5,589 nucleotides of DNA, from contig DHLT01000069.1 in the NCBI GenBank assembly GCA_002405405.1, positions 1-5,589 on the forward strand. Direction: 5' to 3'. The DNA is from Ignavibacteria bacterium UBA4661. Lineage in GTDB: Bacteria; Bacteroidota; Ignavibacteria; Kapaibacteriales; UBA4661. Positions within the stretch are counted from its first letter, which is position 1; each line of letters opens with the position of its first letter. The notes under the pieces were generated by a model. That model had not been told where the DNA came from and made no database searches. It saw only the letters and a program-made list of their open reading frames with translations. Position numbers and translations under genes: made by a program. Shown one piece after another: positions 1 to 5,589 of the stretch.

Positions 1-1
1 G

Positions 2-718
2 AGTGATGCACCGCCGGAATCCTTGATACAAACACTTGCGGAAGTTTTTCTTGCAACAAAAGGTGATCTTAAAGCCATGATGATTGCCCTTGTGAATAGT
101 CAAGAATTTTGGTCACGTTCGGTTGTCAATGCCAAGATAAAAATGCCTTTTGAAGTTGCCGTGAGTGCTGTACGAGCTGTACATGCCAATCTTTTGCGAC
201 ATAATGCTATTGCTCTCAAAGTTACTCAAATGGGGCAGGCGCAGTACTCTTGTGTGCCACCAACAGGCTATGATGACAAGGCAACGGCATGGGTCAACAC
301 CGGTGCATTAGTTGCCCGAATGAATATGGGTGTACAAATCGCACAAAATACCTTGGGGGGAACAGCATGGTCCGTCGATACATTTCTGCGACATCATGAG
401 CCGGAATCTACCGAAATGGCATTGCAGTACGCCGTAGAAAGAATACTCCCAGAACGAGATTATGCGAACATTCTTCCTCGATTACGGAAAGCGTTAGATG
501 ATCAATCTTATGAGGCAAAATTGCAAGAAGAAGCCAAAAAACAATCATCGTCGGGTATGATGTCTGCGATGGAGAGCGATACGCCTTTACTTTCTGCCGC
601 ACAGCAACGACTTGAAATCAAGCAAGCTCTAGAATTCAGTAAGTTGTCTGCACCACAGCAAATCACATCGCGTATTGTAGGATTGATTCTTGGTTCACCC
701 GACTTTCAGCGAAAATAA
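2..718 (+). CDS. DUF1800 family protein, C-terminal part (5' end outside window)
   Basis: The frame is open from the first bases of the window to the TAA at 716-718, giving 238 residues. A TTG at 23 is only an internal codon, because the residues before it (SDAPPES) already read as family sequence. Matches to the DUF1800 C-terminal half, in order, are: LIQTLAEVFLATKGDLKAMM followed by an NSQEFW motif; KMPFEVAVSAVRAV; the PTGYDDKATAWVNTGALVARMN block; and a closing LILGSPDFQRK, so the C-terminus is complete. Family members are usually around 450-600 residues, so roughly half is missing. Biochemical function is unknown; members are often exported and encoded beside a DUF1501 protein, as here, with a 37 nt gap to that gene. 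The family call is firm. Any cellular role would be guesswork. Confidence 0.9.
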   Translation, partial: SDAPPESLIQTLAEVFLATKGDLKAMMIALVNSQEFWSRSVVNAKIKMPFEVAVSAVRAVHANLLRHNAIALKVTQMGQAQYSCVPPTGYDDKATAWVNTGALVARMNMGVQIAQNTLGGTAWSVDTFLRHHEPESTEMALQYAVERILPERDYANILPRLRKALDDQSYEAKLQEEAKKQSSSGMMSAMESDTPLLSAAQQRLEIKQALEFSKLSAPQQITSRIVGLILGSPDFQRK

Positions 719-755
719 TTCAGTAGTTTTTTTCTATATGCTTCATCTCATGACT

Positions 756-2030
756 ATGAATCGCAGAGCATTTCTCTCAACTTCAGGATTAGCTATTCTT
801 TCTGTAGGAATTGGTGGAAGCCCCTTGTTTCTCCATCGGACAGCACTATCAGCCCAGCAACAAACTTCAGGGCGCAGAAAAGTGCTTGTATCGATTTTTC
901 AACGAGGTGCGATGGATGGACTTATGGCAGTGAGTCCCTATACCGATGACTTTATAGCGAAGCATCGTAAACGTCTTGCTCTTGCTGCTCCGATCAAAGG
1001 AACATCAAATCCTGATGCTCTGATTGATCTTGATGGTCGTTTTGGTTTGCATCCTGCAATGGCATCATTTATGCCGCTGTTTACGAACAAACAACTTGCT
1101 ATTGTCCATGGTTGCGGATCTCCTGATACCACACGCTCGCATTTCGATGCTCAAGATTATATGGAAATCGGTATGCCCGGCATGAAGGGAAGCTATGATG
1201 GTTGGTTGAATCGTGTTGGTAAATTCATGCCCAAACATACACATCCTGAAACGCCATTTCGTTCGGTTGCGTTTACGCCTGCAATGCCACGCTCTCTTTC
1301 CGGTGATGGTCAGGCATTAGCCATTACAAATCTTCGTGATTTTTCTATCAAGCCTTCTGTAGGGATGGCAGTAAGCGGAAATACTTCATCACAAGGTTTT
1401 GAAGCTCTCTATGATGCAACTTCCGAGCGATTACTTCGTGATACGGGCAAAGAAGGTTTACAAGCTGCACACTTACTCTCACAGAAGATGCGAGAAGCAT
1501 ATAAGCCATTGGTTGAGTATCCCCAAACGCCACTTGCCAATGCGCTTAAACAAGTAGCACAGTTAATTAAGTACGATGTAGGGTTAGAAATTGCCTTTGT
1601 TGAACAAGGTGGGTGGGATACACATTTTGCTCAAGGTACAGGCAAAGGAGTTTTTGGTAATAAAGCACGAGAATTAGCAGATGCTATGGTTGCTTTCTGG
1701 CAAGATATTGCATCATATCAGGACGATGTGGTTGTCATGACTATGACAGAATTTGGTCGCACGGTACGCGAGAATGGTTCGGGAGGTACCGATCATGGTC
1801 GCGGATCCTGTATGTTCGCTTTGGGTAATCATTTACATGGCGGTTTGGTCCATGGACGTGTACCAATACTTGCACCGGAGAATTTAGAAGATAGTCGAGA
1901 TCTCCCCGTAACAACAGATTTTCGTTCGTTTTTTGCAGATATAGCAGGACACCATTTTTCTATTGCTGATACCTCCGATATCTTTCCTCAGTGGGAGGGT
2001 ACACCTACCCAGATATATCGAATGGCGTAG
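756..2030 (+). CDS. DUF1501 family protein with Tat signal peptide
   Basis: A 424-residue protein. I chose the ATG at 756 because it puts MNRRAFLSTSG, a twin-arginine motif, at the N-terminus. A hydrophobic stretch and a likely signal peptidase site after LSA (about residue 33) follow. An in-frame ATG at 738 is the main alternative, and a TTG at 690 would overlap the upstream gene. None has a clear Shine-Dalgarno site. Family motifs, numbered from 756, are: KVLVSIFQRGAMDGLMAV (about 42-59), GRFGLHPAM (about 94-102), SHFDAQD (128-134), GGWDTH (285-290), TEFGRT (331-336) and GTDHG (344-348). From family knowledge, DUF1501 belongs to the alkaline phosphatase/sulfatase-like superfamily. The conserved Asp/His residues therefore suggest a metal site, but no substrate is established. 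It is probably periplasmic or exported, and co-transcribed with the DUF1800 gene. Its 3' end overlaps the convergent heparinase-like gene by 26 nt. Confidence 0.92.
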   Translation: MNRRAFLSTSGLAILSVGIGGSPLFLHRTALSAQQQTSGRRKVLVSIFQRGAMDGLMAVSPYTDDFIAKHRKRLALAAPIKGTSNPDALIDLDGRFGLHPAMASFMPLFTNKQLAIVHGCGSPDTTRSHFDAQDYMEIGMPGMKGSYDGWLNRVGKFMPKHTHPETPFRSVAFTPAMPRSLSGDGQALAITNLRDFSIKPSVGMAVSGNTSSQGFEALYDATSERLLRDTGKEGLQAAHLLSQKMREAYKPLVEYPQTPLANALKQVAQLIKYDVGLEIAFVEQGGWDTHFAQGTGKGVFGNKARELADAMVAFWQDIASYQDDVVVMTMTEFGRTVRENGSGGTDHGRGSCMFALGNHLHGGLVHGRVPILAPENLEDSRDLPVTTDFRSFFADIAGHHFSIADTSDIFPQWEGTPTQIYRMA

Positions 2031-4050
2031 CTGTTGCTGAAGACATTGATGTATTTGCAAGGTAGCCCGAAAAAATTGCGTGTGGCTTGTGATATGTTTC
2101 CCAAGTAATTCGCACGAATGCTGGTGCTAGGTAGGTCAGTTTTGTACAATGCGAATCAACATCGCCATAATAAGTAGAATATGGTGCTACTTCGATAGTA
2201 AGTGGAGAAGAGCACCAAATTATACCGCGAGAGCGTGTTCCGGTGTACCCGATAGAGTATGCATCAATCGGTTCGATATTAATTTCGGGTGGAATATGAA
2301 GGTATCCATGAGAAGGCTGTTGCATGGCTGATGCTGTTGAGCGTTTGGGCTGTTGTATTGTTTCTAATTCGTCCGAGATCAATAATTCACCGGATTGAGT
2401 ATCATCCACATGGCTTAATACAAGAGTTCTACGGTGAATAACACCAAATCGTTCGACATATCCATGATGCTGGATAGAGCAATTGAGCGTTGTTTCATTG
2501 GCATGAAGCGAACGTATTAAAGGGTCGGTTGTGTCGCTCTTAATTCGCCAGAGATTCAGAAACTCACATTGCTCAGCACCATGCACACTGACGGTATTGT
2601 GTGCTTTCGTTGAACGTTGATATTCTCGTAAGTTTTTATTGCCCGTATAGCTACCGCATCCACTATCGGTGATAATAGTTTCCCCATGAATGCTCCATAC
2701 GAATGCAAGACAGTCATTGTGTCCATGACCACCCCAACCATTCATGCCATAATCTCCCACATCAAGAAAAAAAGAATGTGCGGAAGTGTGGTGAATAATG
2801 TAACCCATTTCAGAAAAGTGTTCGAGTGGCATAACTGTGGGGGCTATAACGGGTGTATCATGAAATAATATCCGCTCAAGCATATGGTGGAGTGTTGCAT
2901 AACAGTGTGGTTTTTCATCAGCAGAAATACGAAGAATTCTACCATTATCTGCATCTCCAATAAGTGGGATTGTACCATTGCTCTCAAGGAATGCATCAAA
3001 AACATGGTACATGCGATAAAGCCGTTGTTCATAGAGTGATGAAAACTTCCACCCAACATGTTTTGCAATCGCAAATCCCAGAGCAAACATTTCTAGCACA
3101 AGCGCATGGTATGCAGAGCTTTTTTCATAATTCCCACCATCGGAATACACTTGATCCTGCATAGCTTGTTCTAAAATTTTTGCACCTTCTTTTTTCCAAG
3201 ACAAAGCCGCACGATATTCCGAAGTTTCAGAATGTTGATGGAGAATCAATTCAAAAAAACAACCAAGGATAAACAGTCCAAGACCATTCGACAAAAGATG
3301 GTTGTTGGGGCGACGTGTATATTCTTGATGCGAGTGAAGATAATGACCATGCTCGTGTAGCCATGATAAAATATGTCGATATTGTTCGCGCAGGATGTCA
3401 TGATCGGAAAAGGATGGGGCAATCCCAATCAAACCAAAGACGATATTGATAGCGCGTATAGCAATTTCCATCGGCATTGTCCACTGTACACCTTTGCCGA
3501 CTGAATTTTGCTTCATGCAATCAAATATATCGCTGATTACTTGTTTTGCATACAGTTGCGTATTTGTTGCTTCATAGCCCAATGCTAACCAAAGCAAGTG
3601 GTGGCAACGACCGATTTCCCATACAGTTTTGATGTCAGTACCATGCGGATAACGAAAATGTTCTTCAGCATGCGATGGTGCATTACTCCAGGTGTAGTGT
3701 GTATTAAAATCAGTATGCCATGCAAAGGATTCACCGAAGTGATGCGGTGTGTTGCTTAATACAGTGAATTCTTTTCGTAGACCGCATTCAGCTTGATCAA
3801 TAATACCGCGTAAAGTGTTTTGTTTTACACTTAATCCAATAAATGTATGTAGTGGATACCGAATACGTTCGTTAGTCTCTCCACTTAAGAGTGGTAATGC
3901 TGCATCTAAAGAAAAAGAAAAGGATGCATTCTGAAAAACAGATGACCGACGCAGCATTGATCGAGCAATGCTATGTAATGCCCACAATTTCGGACGAACG
4001 ATTCTGTGGCGCAGAAGATTAATGTAAAGTCTTCGGCGAGAAATGGGCAT
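2005..4050 (-). CDS. Heparinase II/III family protein (probable polysaccharide lyase)
   Basis: A 681-residue protein starting at the first ATG after an in-frame stop near 4087. No Shine-Dalgarno site is visible. The N-terminus is basic (MPISRRRLYINLLRHR) with no clear signal peptide, as in many members linked to cell-surface polysaccharide loci. The middle is the alpha-helical toroid: DIKTVWEIGRCHHLLWLALG (about 139-158), RRPNNHLLSN (246-255) and DGGNYEKSSAYH (304-315), where Asn, His and Tyr residues are typical of the catalytic cleft. IGDADNGR (364-371) leads to the C-terminal beta-sandwich, which holds GGHGHNDCLAF (440-450) and REYQRSTKAHNTVSV (475-489), hallmarks of the Hepar_II_III_C domain. 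Relatives cleave uronic-acid polysaccharides by beta-elimination; the substrate here cannot be told and need not be heparin. It stands alone, with no glycan genes in view. Histidine content is unusually high (48 of 681). Confidence 0.92.
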   Translation of the reverse strand: MPISRRRLYINLLRHRIVRPKLWALHSIARSMLRRSSVFQNASFSFSLDAALPLLSGETNERIRYPLHTFIGLSVKQNTLRGIIDQAECGLRKEFTVLSNTPHHFGESFAWHTDFNTHYTWSNAPSHAEEHFRYPHGTDIKTVWEIGRCHHLLWLALGYEATNTQLYAKQVISDIFDCMKQNSVGKGVQWTMPMEIAIRAINIVFGLIGIAPSFSDHDILREQYRHILSWLHEHGHYLHSHQEYTRRPNNHLLSNGLGLFILGCFFELILHQHSETSEYRAALSWKKEGAKILEQAMQDQVYSDGGNYEKSSAYHALVLEMFALGFAIAKHVGWKFSSLYEQRLYRMYHVFDAFLESNGTIPLIGDADNGRILRISADEKPHCYATLHHMLERILFHDTPVIAPTVMPLEHFSEMGYIIHHTSAHSFFLDVGDYGMNGWGGHGHNDCLAFVWSIHGETIITDSGCGSYTGNKNLREYQRSTKAHNTVSVHGAEQCEFLNLWRIKSDTTDPLIRSLHANETTLNCSIQHHGYVERFGVIHRRTLVLSHVDDTQSGELLISDELETIQQPKRSTASAMQQPSHGYLHIPPEINIEPIDAYSIGYTGTRSRGIIWCSSPLTIEVAPYSTYYGDVDSHCTKLTYLAPAFVRITWETYHKPHAIFSGYLANTSMSSATATPFDISG

Positions 4051-4107
4051 AACAATTACTGGAGAAATGCGAAAAAGACAAGGTAGTTAGGTCAATTATT
4101 TGGCGTA

Positions 4108-4137
4108 CAAACTCATCACTACACGGAATGATTTCAA
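4108..4137 (-). promoter_or_regulatory. Possible Bacteroidetes-type promoter of the heparinase-like gene
   Basis: Read on the - strand, TTG (4137-4135) is followed by exactly 19 nt and then TGAGTTTG (4115-4108). The Bacteroidetes consensus is TTG, 19-21 nt, TAnnTTTG, so one constrained base is off (TG for TA). Transcription would start near 4101, giving a leader of about 50 nt before the ATG at 4050. I saw no sigma70-type pair with proper spacing here. The motif is short and the lineage uncertain, so a chance match is quite possible. Confidence 0.2.
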
Positions 4138-4149
4138 AACAAATTTGAA
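4133..4149. repeat. Short inverted repeat upstream of the heparinase-like gene
   Basis: TTCAAA and TTTGAA form a perfect 6-bp inverted repeat around a 5-nt spacer (ACAAA). It overlaps the TTG element of the candidate promoter, where an operator could sit. It is AT-rich and short, so it could easily arise by chance. Confidence 0.2.
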
Positions 4150-4366
4150 CACCATTGTCTGGTATCCGATAAGAATCGTAGTACAATGTATGATGAAAAT
4201 GGTAAGGAAAAAAGATGAATTCAACTATGAGCCTTTGAGAGCAGTGAATATATTATAATCCCATTGGCTTCGTATCTGTGGGTATCGCCACTCATCATTG
4301 ACGGGTGGAGAGTTTTTTTCAGCTTATATAGTATTCATACCCTTTTTATGAGTGCTGTATTATTGA

Positions 4367-4552
4367 GTGGAGCACCAACTCTTTGGGAAATTTGCGCGAC
4401 TGTCGGCACAGCCTACCGGCGGGGAGAATTCGACAGGTTTAGGATTGTCTATTGTAAAAAAACTTGTTACCCAAATGGCTGGCGAAGTCGGTTGCGAAAG
4501 TGAACATGGCAATGGTGCCATGTTCTACATTGACTTGCCTTTCAAAGTTTAA
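4367..4552 (+). pseudogene. Remnant of a sensor histidine kinase (end of the HATPase domain only)
   Basis: The 61 codons from 4367 to the TAA at 4550-4552 encode the end of a histidine-kinase ATPase domain. The F-box is seen as LFGKFARLSAQPTGGE (residues 5-20) and the G2-box as STGLGLSIVKKLV (22-34). The usual C-terminal strand follows, with ESEHGNGAMFYIDLPF (about 44-59). A stop (TGA) lies directly before, at 4364-4366, and another at 4349. The HisKA dimerisation helix, phospho-acceptor His, N-box and G1-box (DxGxG) are absent from all three upstream frames, so a single frameshift does not explain the loss. ATP could not be bound, so a working kinase is very unlikely. The normal C-terminus is intact and ends 20 nt from the convergent panD stop. 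Translation from the GTG at 4367 is formally possible, but no ribosome site is seen. Confidence 0.75.
4502..4525. repeat. Perfect 10-bp inverted repeat (hairpin) inside the kinase remnant
   Basis: GAACATGGCA (4502-4511) and TGCCATGTTC (4516-4525) are exact reverse complements separated by the 4-nt loop ATGG. In the remnant the hairpin encodes part of EHGNGAMF. It lies about 48 nt beyond the panD stop on the - strand. No T-run follows on either strand, so it is not a classical intrinsic terminator. It might still stabilise or end the coaX-panD transcript, or be chance in coding sequence. Confidence 0.6.
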
Positions 4553-4572
4553 GGTCAGCTGTATATTTGTGC

Positions 4573-4920
4573 TTATGCAGTTACTTGACGATTCTCACCA
4601 TCGACATACACCAAAGTTGGCTCATGTTGTTCTGCTTCTTCTGGCGAGTACCAACCATACGCCATGATAATCACTAAGTCTGTTTTTTGAACTAAGCGGG
4701 CGGCGGCACCATTGAGACAGATTTCTCCATCCTTACCTGCAATGACATAGGTCGAAAAGCGCGCACCCGTGTTGATATTGACCACATCGACACGTTCGTT
4801 AAGCAAAAGACCTGCGGCAGTGCGGAGTTTTGGGCAAATAGAGATTGATCCTTTATACGAGAGATCGGCATCGGTTACCGTTGCACGATGAATTTTGCAT
4901 TTGAGAAGATTTAAAAGCAT
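4573..4920 (-). CDS. panD: Aspartate 1-decarboxylase (pyruvoyl-dependent)
   Basis: A 115-residue cytoplasmic enzyme converting L-aspartate to beta-alanine and CO2, which supplies the beta-alanine half of pantothenate. The ATG at 4920 is preferred over an in-frame TTG at 4971: it gives the standard family N-terminus (MLLNLLKCKIHRATVTDADL) and has a good ribosome site 7 nt upstream. The self-processing site is present as Y22-K23-G24-S25, where the chain is cut between Gly24 and Ser25 and Ser25 becomes the pyruvoyl group. Other expected active-site residues are K9, R54, T57 and Y58 (GARFSTY), plus the NGAAA motif. Length is a little below the common 117-130 residues, with a short C-terminal tail. 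It lies 56 nt downstream of coaX on the same strand, so the two are probably co-transcribed. No sign of inactivation is seen. Confidence 0.97.
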   Translation of the reverse strand: MLLNLLKCKIHRATVTDADLSYKGSISICPKLRTAAGLLLNERVDVVNINTGARFSTYVIAGKDGEICLNGAAARLVQKTDLVIIMAYGWYSPEEAEQHEPTLVYVDGENRQVTA

Positions 4921-4927
4921 GTATAAG

Positions 4928-4934
4928 CCCCCTT
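4928..4934 (-). promoter_or_regulatory. Ribosome binding site of panD
   Basis: On the - strand, AAGGGGG ends 7 nt before the ATG at 4920. It differs from AAGGAGG by one base that can still wobble-pair with the anti-Shine-Dalgarno sequence. It decides the panD start, ruling against the TTG at 4971. It is the only clear Shine-Dalgarno site I found in the window. Confidence 0.7.
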
Positions 4935-4976
4935 GGTAAGGTAAAAAAATTGATGAGAAAAGAATATTCAATAATG

Positions 4977-5588
4977 CTACGACTTCTCCTCATTAAGATG
5001 AGTTGCAATCAGCATGCCGCGTAAAACCAAATCAGGAATGACATGGTCAAAAAGACTTTCTTTATCAAAAAGTCCGGAAAAACCACCGGTACCAATGAGA
5101 AGCGGAACGCCATCAGCAACATCGGTACGAGGAGCAAAACACTCATGTTGTAAGCGTACAGCAATCTCGCGTACCATGCCGATGTGACCATAGTACAAAC
5201 CCGATTGAATGCTTTCAACTGTCGAGCGACCAAGACATTGATTCATCGGAACCACTTCAACCGAAGGTAGTTTGGCGGTGCGTTGCTCTAATGCTTCTGC
5301 AGATATACGAATGCCTGCAAGGATAACACCACCCATGTATTCGCGCTCTTTGGTAATTGCACAAAAGGTCGTCGCAGTACCGAAGTCCACAATCACAAGG
5401 TTGCGATTGGGGAAGAGATGCACACCCGCAATAGCATTCGCAATGCGATCAGCACCAACTTCGAGAGGGTTACGATATTTGATATTCAATCCTGTTTTTA
5501 CGCCGGACTTCAAAATAAAAGGTTGAATGCCGAAGTATTTTTGGCAAGCACCTCGAATAGAGTACACGGCATCGGTGACTACGGAGCA
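4977..5588 (-). CDS. coaX: Type III pantothenate kinase (5' end outside window)
   Basis: CoaX phosphorylates pantothenate with ATP, the first step from pantothenate to coenzyme A. The frame is open to the window edge; the GTG at 5567 is internal, because residues before it (CSVVTDA) match the family's SSVVP segment. The visible 203 residues lack roughly 50 at the N-terminus, including the DxGNT phosphate-binding motif. Seen, numbered from the first visible residue (5588), are: [13 protein letters not shown] (about 29-41), GADRIAN (45-51), the DFGTATTF motif with its Asp at 68, [10 protein letters not shown] (about 84-93), TAKLP (about 104-108), [15 protein letters not shown] (about 120-134) and GTGGFSGLF (about 166-174). 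These are the family's pantothenate, phosphate and cation-binding regions. It ends with TAG at 4979-4977, 56 nt before panD, in a probable CoA-synthesis operon. Family identity is unambiguous. Confidence 0.96.
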   Translation of the reverse strand, partial: CSVVTDAVYSIRGACQKYFGIQPFILKSGVKTGLNIKYRNPLEVGADRIANAIAGVHLFPNRNLVIVDFGTATTFCAITKEREYMGGVILAGIRISAEALEQRTAKLPSVEVVPMNQCLGRSTVESIQSGLYYGHIGMVREIAVRLQHECFAPRTDVADGVPLLIGTGGFSGLFDKESLFDHVIPDLVLRGMLIATHLNEEKS

Positions 5589-5589
5589 T

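Larger units (their letters stand above)
4051..4366. other. 316-nt gap with no supported gene
   Basis: This stretch lies upstream of the heparinase-like gene (- strand) and upstream of the kinase remnant (+ strand). All three + frames just before 4364 contain stops or lack any recognisable histidine-kinase N-box or G1-box. The only short start-to-stop frame I noted is 22 codons (4190-4258), with no ribosome site and no resemblance I recognise. The gap should contain the promoter of the heparinase-like gene. It may also contain sequence that replaced the front of the kinase gene. Confidence 0.6.

Noticed and set aside
690..755. TTG at 690 or ATG at 738 as the DUF1501 start
   Set aside because: The TTG start would overlap the DUF1800 gene and bury the twin-arginine motif. 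The ATG at 738 only adds MLHLMT before it. Starting at 756 gives the standard MNRRAFL N-terminus, though 738 cannot be fully excluded.
1997..2010. GGGTA-CACC-TACCC hairpin as a terminator between the convergent genes
   Set aside because: The stem is only 5 bp, no T-run follows on either strand, and it lies inside both coding regions.
4190..4258. 22-codon frame containing EPLRAVN, loosely like a kinase H-box region
   Set aside because: It has no phospho-acceptor His in the right place, no ribosome site, and is too short to judge. The likeness is probably chance.
4254..4259. TATAAT hexamer as a promoter for the kinase remnant
   Set aside because: The nearest -35-like hexamer (TTGAGA, 4235-4240) is only 13 nt away, too close for a sigma70 promoter, and the AT-rich stretch is nearly symmetrical.
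4264..4503. 79-codon frame on the + strand overlapping the kinase remnant
   Set aside because: It begins with TTG, shows no family motif, and runs out of frame through the conserved F-box and G2-box sequence, so it is a shadow frame.
4921..4971. N-terminal extension of panD from a TTG at 4971
   Set aside because: The 17 extra residues are not family-like, and the Shine-Dalgarno site AAGGGGG points to the ATG at 4920.
5361..5363. Cys instead of Asp after the DFGTATTF motif in CoaX
   Set aside because: It looked like a lost conserved residue, but Bacillus-type CoaX proteins as I recall them also carry Cys here (TTYC), so it is normal family variation.

Overview
The window suggests a Gram-negative bacterium of moderate GC content. 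There is a twin-arginine export signal, few canonical Shine-Dalgarno sites, and a histidine-kinase remnant whose end resembles kinases I associate with the Bacteroidetes/Chlorobi/Ignavibacteria group. That placement is a tentative inference, because no rRNA or other marker gene lies in the window. Both outermost genes are cut by the window edges.

Left block (+ strand, 1-2030): the C-terminal part of a DUF1800 protein is followed after 37 nt by a complete DUF1501 protein with a Tat-type signal peptide. These two families are often adjacent and their joint role is unknown. The DUF1501 protein carries the conserved SHFDAQD, GGWDTH, TEFGRT and GTDHG motifs.

Middle block (- strand, 2005-4050): a heparinase II/III family protein of 681 residues, probably a polysaccharide lyase. 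It converges on the DUF1501 gene, and the two coding regions overlap tail to tail by 26 nt. It is unusually rich in histidine and has no clear signal peptide.

Gap and remnant (4051-4552): about 316 nt hold no convincing gene. They are followed by a 61-codon fragment on the + strand that keeps the F-box and G2-box of a histidine-kinase ATPase domain but nothing upstream of them. I read it as a decayed sensor kinase. A perfect 10-bp inverted repeat lies inside it.

Right block (- strand, 4573-5588): coaX (type III pantothenate kinase, N-terminus outside the window) followed after 56 nt by panD (aspartate 1-decarboxylase). The two are in operon order. PanD supplies beta-alanine for pantothenate and CoaX phosphorylates pantothenate, so both feed coenzyme A synthesis.

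I found no RNA gene, CRISPR array, transposase or convincing new multi-gene system. The oddest items are the kinase remnant with its palindrome, the convergent gene overlap, and the histidine-rich lyase.
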